From NCBI GenBank assembly GCA_900088475.1, contig FLMG01004170.1, forward strand, positions 1 to 33,735: a stretch of 33,735 nt of DNA. Reading direction: 5' to 3'. A program made the position numbers and the translations under genes. A model generated the notes under the pieces. The model saw nothing but the letters and a program-made list of their open reading frames with translations, was not told the origin of the DNA and searched no databases. Source of the DNA: Hyphochytrium catenoides (taxonomy: Eukaryota; Sar; Hyphochytriomycetes; Hyphochytriales; Hyphochytriaceae). Shown one piece after another: positions 22,601 through 32,430 of this stretch; within the stretch, counting starts at the first letter, position 1, and every line of letters starts with the position of its first letter.

Positions 22601-24025
22601 TCTAAGAGCCAAGAGAGATGATGAAAAGAGACAGAGCGAGAGGGGGTGAGAGACAGAGTAATGTTTGAGAGAACCAGAGCAAGAAGTACGAAAGACTGTG
22701 CGAACCGAGGAAACGCTTCCGCCTTGGAAAGGGCGAAAGTCACTATCAAGAGCGTGCACAAGAAGCGGGCTTTGCATTCATTCCCCCTTACCGTCAGGAG
22801 AGAAGACTGGCAGGGTCTTGATCTCAGACAGCTTGACCCTAAAGCGCTGCTTCCCGACCTTGACCTCAAGCTCAAGATCCTCATTTCCCCCGCTTCCCTG
22901 GCTCTCCCAGGCCCAGGAAGCCCATCGGAGGGGCTCGAGCGAGACAGAAGTTGCTCCTTCCAGTCCGGCTTGATGGTAAGTGATGGAGTGCTTCGTGCTC
23001 CTGAGAGATAAAAATAAGAGAGAAGGAGATGATCCATCGTCAGGTATACGTGGGCTTAGGCTACATTTCCCTCTTCACTTAGTCTCTCTAAACTCCTTAC
23101 TTATTGTCAATCCGGAACGGGGGCTTCTCGGTTACATCCTCAATGACGATGTAGGAGGTTGGACCCTGCATCGAGACGGACAGAGAGAAAAGAGGACCGT
23201 CGCCCTGCACGCCCTGAGACCATAGGAAGATATCCCGGTCCTCGTCTACTGGCAGAAGCTCCGACCAGCCAGCATTAGCAGAGGCATCTGTAAGAATAAA
23301 CAGCAATATGATGCAGAGTTCAGTTAGCAAGAACCCCAGACAAGGTTGAAAATATTGACCGTGGTATCTCTTGGGAGAGCCAGAGACGTGGAGCTCTTAC
23401 CTGACGGTGAGCTGCTGATATCCTTCAGTCTAATGCCCTTCTTTTTGTCCTCCTTGCCATAAAACTGATAGAGAATGGCGCTTTCCCCTGCCTTTACTTC
23501 CAGCAGCTCCACGTTACGCCTCGTCTTCTCTCTTTCGTCCATAAAATCGACTGTTGCTCCCTTGCGGCCGATGTTCAGCGGTGCAATCTTCAGGAGCTGC
23601 TTGGTGTTATTCTGCAAAACGTATCGTGGATGCAATGTGACGATCTTTGTCCGTAGATACTGCGCCGGAGCGACTTGAACTTCGTATGCCAAGGTGTAGG
23701 AGCCTTTGTTCTCAATGGTTCCAGGATATCCCACGCTGCATAAAGACAGAGCAAGGTAGGTGAGGACAAAGAAGAAAGAAAGAAGAAGAGAGAGATGGGG
23801 CGCCCGCGCCCGAAGACTGAGAGAGAAGAGAGAGAACTTACTTGGTTATGTCCACAGAACTGCTCCAGTCAGGCTTGGGGTCCGCGATCTTCGTTTTTGT
23901 CCGTGGGCTAAAGCCTGAGAGCCAGTCATTGTTGTCTCCTTCTTCAGGATCGGTTTCTGGAAGAATTGAGAGCTTCTCTTTGTTGTGATGAGAGGTCATG
24001 ATGATAGGAACCTGGGGGACAGCCA

Positions 24026-24056
<31 letters not shown>

Positions 24057-26979
24057 AGAGCATGGTGACAGACGCTGACGGTTAGATAGTAGTCTAGAGA
24101 CACAAGCAGAAGAAGCGGCAACAGCACTGGACTCCAGACCAGTCTTTCAGAAGTAGTAAAGACTCAGAAAAGCCAAAGACAGCAAGAGACGTGCATGTCG
24201 TCTCTCTTTTTCCCCTTCTCTCTCTCTTCTCAAAGTCCGCGTTGCGGGAATACCTCGTTATTGTTGAATATCTCCCTATTTTCTCTGTCGCTGGTTTGCA
24301 AGCTTGAGGCCTTGTATCGCATTGGCAGATTCGTCTTGTTGAACAGCCAGAACGAGGCAGAAGCCACTAGTTGAGGAGTGTGGCCCTCGTACCACGTGGG
24401 CACCAGCTGGAACTCGATCGACGGCGGGAAAGAGATCTAAGGCGAAGAAGAGGGTCAGCGCAGTAGGGCAGGTCCTGGATATAGGCTAATCTAACATGGG
24501 ACAACCGAAGAAGAGAGAGGAAGGAGTAAAAACGACAGCTGCAAGAAGAGAGAGGCCATAAAAGAGGAGGAAAAGAAAGAGGTCCATACCGACAACTTTG
24601 TGGAACAGAAGCTCTTCTCTCCTCTGCTGAAGAGCGGGATCCAAATATCCTTGGACCAGTCCGTAAACTTCTCTTCCACCCGCGTGGGGTGCAGTCTTTC
24701 CTTTTCTTCTTCGTCTCCTTGTCCGTCCCGCGTCTCCTCTTCATCCTTAGACTTTCCAGAGACGAAGTTGTTCATCAATCTGACCCGTAGCCAAGCGTCC
24801 TTGCTCATGGTCAGCCCCGAAATCTGTTGCTTTTGTCCCGAGTCCACCATGCCTTTCCGCGCATTAACTCCCGTCACAGCATCAAAGAGCTCGTCCAAAC
24901 GTCCCTTTCCACCGCGTTTGTCTCCTCCTCTACTTCGCCTCCTTGATCGTCCTCCTTCGGATGCTTCGTCTCCTCCTCCTCCTCCGCCTGAAGTCATGGA
25001 AGAGAGAGTATCGCTCGCTCTTAGGTCTCCTCCGCCAGCGCCTGAGGCTGTGGAAGGGTTGGTGTCCGCGGAGGCCGCGCTGGCTCTCTCAGAAGATTTC
25101 CCGGTCGCCGTCAGACTTCCATCAAGATCTGCAGATGGTCTCAGCCCGCGCTGGCTCTCCGGCTCTGGCTCGTCCTGGCTAAAGTCTGAGAACTCATCAT
25201 CGTCCTGGACAATCTTATATTCCATTGCCACGGGCAACGTATTCTCAAAGATAAACTGAGGCAAGATGTTGATCTGATAGTCAAAGCAGCTCTCCTGGTT
25301 GTTAACGGTATGTCTGGTCATGGTTAGCGGCTGCTCATCTATCCTGTCAGCCAGTGGGAACGTGAAGTTACCGTCCTCATCGGTGACCTTCACCGAGGAC
25401 GTGGTAGCTGACTCTTGCGCCTTCTTCTTCTCTTTCGCAATCTTCTCTTTCAACGCCTTGTCTTCGTCTTCTGTCGTGGTGCGGAGCTTGAGCTTGTTGC
25501 TCCATTCTTTCTCACCTACTTGCCTGATGGCGTAGTAACCCTTGTCAACGAGAGGAAGAGGAATGGCGATGCGATCGCAGCCAGCTACAGAGAGGAAAGG
25601 CTCTGTTCCACTCTTTCTCGCAGCTTCGTCAGGTCGGTCCCTTGTCAGCTGTCGTTCTTCGCTATCCTCTTCTTCCTTCTCTTCCCTAAGGCGCCCAACC
25701 TTAGATCTCCAGGTCTGAAGATCTTCCCCTGCGGGCCCGACAACTTTCTCGTTCTCATCGTAGAACTGAACCTCAGTGACGGAAGCCATGGCATTGCGGA
25801 TCTGCAGATTTGATCTCAGAGAAGCGCAGAGGCCGTTGGTGGAGTCGGAGGTGAAGTGAACAGCGATCCGCTTTGGAGACACTGAGGCCAGACAGCGCTG
25901 GATATAACCCTGCACCCTTCCATAGTTGTTTCCATCCTTTGCTATTGAAAGCCTGAAGAGCCCGTAAGCTTGGAGGAGAGACGTCTCTGTTGGCGGCTGC
26001 TGGGTGTACAGCTTCTTCCCTAGCTCGTACAGCTCTTCCTCTGTCTCTTTCCCAGAGAGAGAGAAGGGCAGCTTTGGGATAAGCTCGTAGATGAGGACGT
26101 CCATGTTGTCCAAGCTAATGTTAGAGATGGGCTCGAATCCATCTATCTCCATCCTCATTGTGCGCCTAGCTTGCTTGGTACTTCTCTCGATGGCAGAGAC
26201 AAAGTGACGGAATGGAATCTCTTTCTTCCGCGGGTCTTCCTCTATCAAGTCTTGGTTTTCCTCTACGTCTGCTCTTCCTTTCTCTTTCTCCAGTTCTTCA
26301 TCTCTTGACTGCTGCGCAAGCTCAAGAAACCGATCAACTTCTTCCTTCAGTTGCTCCTCTGATAGACCTTTGGCCTTGTAGACGCCAGTAAGGAGGTCGC
26401 GGACTTGGTCAACGGAGAGAGAGCCATTCTCGTCCTCGTCTTCTTCTCTAAAAAGTGCGCACAGCTGTTTCTTCCTTGTCCTCTCTTGCTGCTCTTGCAT
26501 GTCTTCAAGGGTTTCGTCCTAGAAGCCAGTCATACGTTAGCCTTAGACCGCAGCAAGAGGAGAGACTAGTCTGTCTTCATGGTCATCTATCGTCCCTCTC
26601 GTGGTGTCTCCCACTTTGGGCATTGTCTCCTCTTCTAAAGTTCCTAACAGACCAGCGTTGTCCTGGGCAGTCATTTCCTCTCCTCTCTCCCTGTGTCTCT
26701 TCTGTCTCCGTCGACTTTTCTCTCTTCCCTCTCTTCCTCTCTCCCCATCTTTGGAATTCTCTCTTTTCATTCGTCCTTTCATCATGCAGCGCCTGCGTCT
26801 CCCTGTTCTCTCACCTTGATAATACAGGGCTTCCATTGCAGGTGTTCCAGCTCCACCGGAGGGTTGGGCCTTGCGTCAGACTCCTGGGCGATGGACTCTA
26901 CCACGCACACGACGCGGTAACCAGTTTGGTTGTGCACCTGCAAAAGAGAGTGTGTTTGTTCGTTTGTGTGTGTGAGAGC

Positions 26980-27013
<34 letters not shown>

Positions 27014-30000
27014 GAGAGAAAGGGAGGGGGTAAGGGAAGAGAATGAGCAAAACCATTAGTGAAGAGGCTGTATATCATGCGGAAAAGGCTGTGGCAAGGG
27101 ACAGGGATGTGAGAGAAGGTGTGGTCGTATGTACAAGATGATGTTCGACCCATGTAGAAGAATGAACGTCGCGTACGGCCTATCACAGAGACAGAGAAAG
27201 AGGAGCCAGAGAGAGAGAGAGAGGTTGAGAGGGTGCATACCCAGAATAGCCCTCCAATGTCATTGATGTGTGGCCGCTCTTTCTCCCTTGGCTTCAGCTT
27301 GGATGAGAAGGATTCAATGGTCGCCTTCACATGCTGAAGGAAAGAGGAACGACAAGAGGAAGTGAGCCACTCTATGAAAGAACGGTACAATGAATAGGAG
27401 AAAGAAGCATGCTACCAACGGAAACATAAGGGCAGCGCAAAGAGACAGAGAGAGAGAGATTAGGAGAGAATAATAACTAGAGAGAGCAAGAGAACAAGAG
27501 AGAATAAGAGCTAGAGAGAGCAAGAGAAAGAGCCCAACCTTGAGGAGTGCGTCCGTGCAGTTGATGTTGAAATAATAGCGCGAGAGCAGCTGCAAGTTGA
27601 GGTCCGCGTTGGGCTCTTTGTAGAGGGCAAGCTGGCCTGAAGAGTAGGAACAGCACACGTGAGGCAGGGTCAACATAAGGAGGGAACCGTGATAGAGAGA
27701 GAGAAGGAAAGAGAAAGGAGAGAGAGAAAGAGGCACAAATTTAAGGAAAGGCCGGTAGATGGACAGTTGGAGGAGCATGGGTGAGACAAGACCGGGAAGA
27801 GAGATATATAGAGAAGAGATTGACGGAGCACGATAACCCAAAAAATGAAGGGCAGGGTGAAGGAGAAGAGAGAGGAGAGAGGCGAGGAGAATGGCAAGGA
27901 TTGTCGCGGGGATACCTCCGTAAGGCTCAATGAAAGGCTCCATGGCTTTAACGCTTGCATTGTAATACTCGCCACGAAGGAAAAAAGAGAGAGAACAAGA
28001 CACAATATCCTGGAGATGGGAAGAACAAGGAGAACGCCAAGGGGAGAACATTTCGTCAGGTCCGGTCGCTAATGACACCCGCGGGGGAGCGGAAGAGAGA
28101 GAGAGAGAACGCACCGAGACAGGTAGCAGCTAAGACTTGTTTTATCAAGCCAAAATGAGTCAGACACACGATCCAAAGAGAGAGAGAAAAGGGGAGAGAG
28201 AGCGAAAGAGAAGACAGACGCTTATTCACCCTTTTCCCAAAGTAAACGAGTCTCTTACCTGGGGATAAAAGAGCTGCCCTGGCGCTTTCTGCTGGGTCCT
28301 GTCAGGCGTTCCTCCTTCCCAGATAGCGAGACCCACCAGCAGATTAACGCCTTCGACAGAGAATCTCAGGGCAGACTGGCCGGTAGGCAGACGCGGGTCA
28401 TGGAGAGAGACATCGAGCCCGCCAAACTCTGTCTCTACATCCGTGCGGACAAGCATCGGTCTCCTCTTTCTCTCTCTCTTCTCTTTCTCCCGCTCTCGTT
28501 CTTCGTCAGTCAAAGAAGTGGCAGAAAGTTCTAGCACTTTTTCCATAAGCTTCTGCACCTCTGTGACCCCTTCAATAGGAGAAGAGCCTCTTAGAAGCCA
28601 GGGAGAGCGGTCTGCTCTGGAGCGGAGAAAGGGAAGAATCAACTTCTTCCAGGCCTTCCGTGCAAAGTCGTGGGAGCGGAAGAGACGGACTAGTTTCTCC
28701 TGGATGATCCTGACAAGATCGACAAGGAGAAACAGCGATAGAGCGCCATTAGTTACGGTCTTAATAGCCAGACAGAAGAGGAAGAGGATCTCTAAGAAAT
28801 AACTTTCAGTGAGAATAAGGCACAGAAAGAATTGTGAGAGATACATTCGCTCTCAAAAGCACACGCAGCTGCAAAACAGAGTCAAGCATTGAAGCTCCAT
28901 CGATTGCTTTCTTGCCACTTACAATGGGCTCTGTCCATTCAAAGACTGGAGAGTGACCTCGCATTCGCGCTGGTAGATCTCATAAAAAAGTCGAAGGGAG
29001 AGCTTTGTGACTTCCTCACTTCCTTCGGGCCCATAGCGCGCTCTGGCGGCACTGTGAAGCTCAAAGAGTCTCTTCTGCATTGCTGCAAGGGAAGCAGCAG
29101 GCTTGTCCTCGCAAGAAGCAGGAAGAGAGGCATCGTCAGAAGTCGAAGTGTCTAGTGCCGCCGGACTCTTTCTTTGCGATGACTCCTCGGAAGGCTGTGA
29201 CAGCGCTGCTTGCACTTCAACGGGCGTTCCTTCTCCAGGGTAAACGGTAGGGAAACGCGTTAGTTGCTCCTGAGTGACTTCGTCTCTTCTCTCTGCTTCC
29301 TGTCGGTGCTGCTGCTCGGCCTCAAGCTCTTCTTCTGGGATGTCTGAGGAATCCAGCACAACGCCTGCAGCTTCATCGACGCTCAACAAAATATCTTCAC
29401 GGAGATCTTCAGATGCCTCGTTACCAGGGTCAAGATCCGCATTGGCGCCTCCTCGGGTATCCGTCCGCGGCCGGCTGCTAGGTCCGATGACGACGGCATT
29501 GTTAGGATTATATCCGCGCGACCATAAATCTTCATCCAGAATCTCTACTGGAGCGCGTCCGTAGTAAAAATGGCTGGGATCTGAAAAATCTCCGATCTCT
29601 TCCGGACGCTGCTTTGAGATGATCTCTGCATATTTCTCCGCCAGCTCCTTCGTATAGAAGTTGTCCGCGTATTCCTCAGCCACAAGGCGCGCATGGCCCT
29701 GATGTTTCTGCTTGTACTGCGTCTCTGAGGGATCCATAAAATGAAGGAACTCCTGGAGAGAGATGTCTCCACTGTTGTCCTCATCGACCACGGAGAAGAA
29801 CTCGTGCACCATCTCCTCCAATTCTGTGATAACAAGCAGGATAAGACGAAACGGGAGAAGGGGAAGCGGGAGAGAGATAGACAGAGAGAGAAAGAGAAAA
29901 GGAGACAAAGCGAGAGAGAGAGAGTGGCAGCGTAGGTGACGTCAAGGTTACGATAAAGTCAGCAACGGGTTTAAAACGATAAGAGAACGAGCACCAAAAC

Positions 30001-32399
30001 GACGGAGAGCGAGACAGAGCGGAACAAGAGAAGGAGAGAAAGCAAAAAGACGCAAAAGAGAGACCTCTCTAGCCACGCAGAAGCCAGAATGTACCTGTTA
30101 GCGTGATACTCTTCTTCATCACGCGGAGGAGAAGCTCCTTGATCTCCTCTCGGGTGAGAGAACCCGTCTCATTCTTATCAATGTCTTCGAAGATTTCTCG
30201 GAATCGCTTCAGAGACGCTTCTTTCTCTTCCTTCTTGAGCTCTTTCTCTTTCTTCTCTCTCTCTTTCCTTGCCTCTTTCGTGCTCTTTGTGTCCTCCATC
30301 GCCGACGAAGCCATACGTTTGCCCATAGCTAACAGCAAGGCCACATCGTCTTTGGAAAAATGTATGGAACAGACTTTGAACTTGGCATAAAGACAGCGCT
30401 GAGCCCTTGGAGGCTCGATGAGAATGTCTGAGGGCTCTCTCCCGTCAATATCGGAAGAAGAAGGGTGAGGAAGAAATGTCGGAGCCTGCAGGCTTTCTTT
30501 CTCTTCCTTCTCTTCTCCTTCCGCTTCTTTCTTTTCACTGCCTCTCTTCTCCGCCATTCTGCCCCCTGCGTCCACGTCGTGGACACGAGGAAAGCGCTCT
30601 TCCTCTTTTGAAGAGAGAGTCTCTTCCTTCTTGTCAAGGTAAGTTTTGAGCGCAGACTCCTCTCTCTTGCTCCCGTCAGAGAGTTTGAATGGAGCTTGGG
30701 ACTCTTGGGAAGGAGAGGAGGAAGATTGGTGCAGAACAACTGCCTTTCGACCTTCTACTTCTCTCTTCTCCTCTCCCTCGCCGCTTTCTTTCTCTTCGTC
30801 TCCTTCTGCCTCCTCATCCAACTTGATTAAATGTGTGTCCAGCACAATGTCAATGTCAGGACCAGGGCCTTGAGGCAAAAGAGTCGGGAAGAGGGAAGAC
30901 CGTACACACACGTTAGCCTGAATAATTTTAGAGATAGATAGAGAGACAAGCCCAGGGTATCAGAGAGAGAGAGAGAGTGAGAGAGAGAGAGAGAGAGATG
31001 CGGAAGACGTTTCGTACCTGATAGCTCGAGCAAGCTCCTATTGGTTTCGGGCTTTGTAAACTTGATTCCTCTCTCTTCCGCCTCAATAGAACAAGGTTCC
31101 AGCGTCACCTCGTCAAGCTGAAGAGAGATCTTCTCTCTCTCTTGACTGCTCTCTATCTCAAAGAAGAGGGAAGATGACAGGCCGATGGTGTGGCTCTTCT
31201 TGACACTAGAGGGGGCAGAATGAGAACAGAAGACGTGAGCAAAATCAAAAAGCAAGATCGTGACAGGCGACGAGGAAAGGCAAACAAAAAGAAGAACTGC
31301 GACGGTCTGTACCTCTTCCGGCGGCCTCGTAGCTCTTCTTCTTCTCTCTCTCTCTCCTCTTTCTTTCTCTCTTTTCCTGTTTCCCCGTTTCTCTCTCTAT
31401 CTCTCTTCTCACCTGTAGTCGAGGGCCGCGACAACCTCCACGCCGGTGATGGCCAGTCCGACCATCACAGCGGAGAGATCAATCACATTCTTGGGAATCA
31501 GAGAAAAAAGCAGAACCGGACTGTATGGCTGGACATCGTCCCTAACATAAACTATAGGATCCGGATGCCGCCGAAGATTTTCTGGCGGCTTTCTGGGCTC
31601 GAACTCCTTTGGAAGAGTGTACAGCGCGCCTATGAGGTCCTGCGCCGCCTCCATCACGGGCTCAACATTGGCAATGATTGAGAAATCCTGGAGCTCAAGA
31701 GAGCACTCCGCTATTCCATTGGCGAGGATGCGCGAGTTGAGGACGAGCATCTTCGAGCATTCTGGGTTCTTATCCATCAGACTCTTGAAGACGTTGGCGG
31801 AGGACTCTCGGCTGGGGTGAGACAAGGGGATGAGACACAGAGGATAGCGGAATTAGAGTGAGAGAGAGAGAGAGAGAGAGAGAGGGACAGAGGAGAGACA
31901 GCATCTTGGAAGGTATAAAAAGAGAGAGGAGGAGAGGAAGAAGAGGAAGCGCTTACTCATCCGTGAGCCTCAGTCTCTCCAATTCCATCGTCAGTCCGAC
32001 CCAAGGCGTTTCTCCCTCCATGTCATACAGTCCAACAGCGCCTCCAATTCCAAGGCCCTCTATGGACAAAGTTAGCAGCTTTCTCTCTCTTTGTGCTCTC
32101 TCCTTCGTCTTCTCCTTTAAGACAGAGACAGAGAGGGAGTGCAGCTGGAAGTCCAGAGTCACGCAGCGGACGAAGAGATTCGAGTCTTCAAACTCCTTGA
32201 GCGAGTGGTCATACCACCTTCCACGCCAAGAAAAGCGAAAGAGAGAGAGAGAGAGAAAGGGAGAGTAAGAGAGAGAGAAAGAAAGGAAAGAGAATGTGAA
32301 TGAACAGAGCAAGTTAGTCAACACAACCCACGAAGCTACACAGAGAGAGAGTGGGAGGGAGAGCGAGAAGGAAAGACAGAGAGAGAGACAAACCCAGAT

Positions 32400-32430
<31 letters not shown>

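Larger units (their letters stand above)
22792..26937 (-). other. VPS13: VPS13: VAB/SHR-BD adaptor-binding module
   Basis: Eight exons encode repeated beta-rich units with conserved Asn motifs: VHNQTGYRVVCV (26815-26937), FENTLPVAMEY (24590-26518), FNKTNLPMRYK (24254-24436), VLQNNTKQLLKI (23401-23735), RIDNK..TKHSITYHQ (23101-23287 into 22792-23000). In yeast Vps13 the VAB module with such invariant Asn residues binds Pro-x-Pro adaptors for membrane targeting. Exon 24590-26518 carries a long insertion with Ser, Gly and Asp/Glu runs (including a run of six glycines) between VAB strands, so the domain is expanded relative to the usual length. Confidence 0.85.

Noticed and set aside
24600-25259. 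219-codon plus-strand ORF
   Set aside because: It is the antisense shadow of the large VPS13 exon 24590-26518.
26543-28158. Long ORFs with hydrophobic Ser/Leu-rich products (for example 27314-28114 minus, 26455-27033 plus)
   Set aside because: These come from CT/GA repeats in introns, which translate as Ser-Leu or Arg-Glu runs. The true coding parts inside them are the short VPS13 exons.
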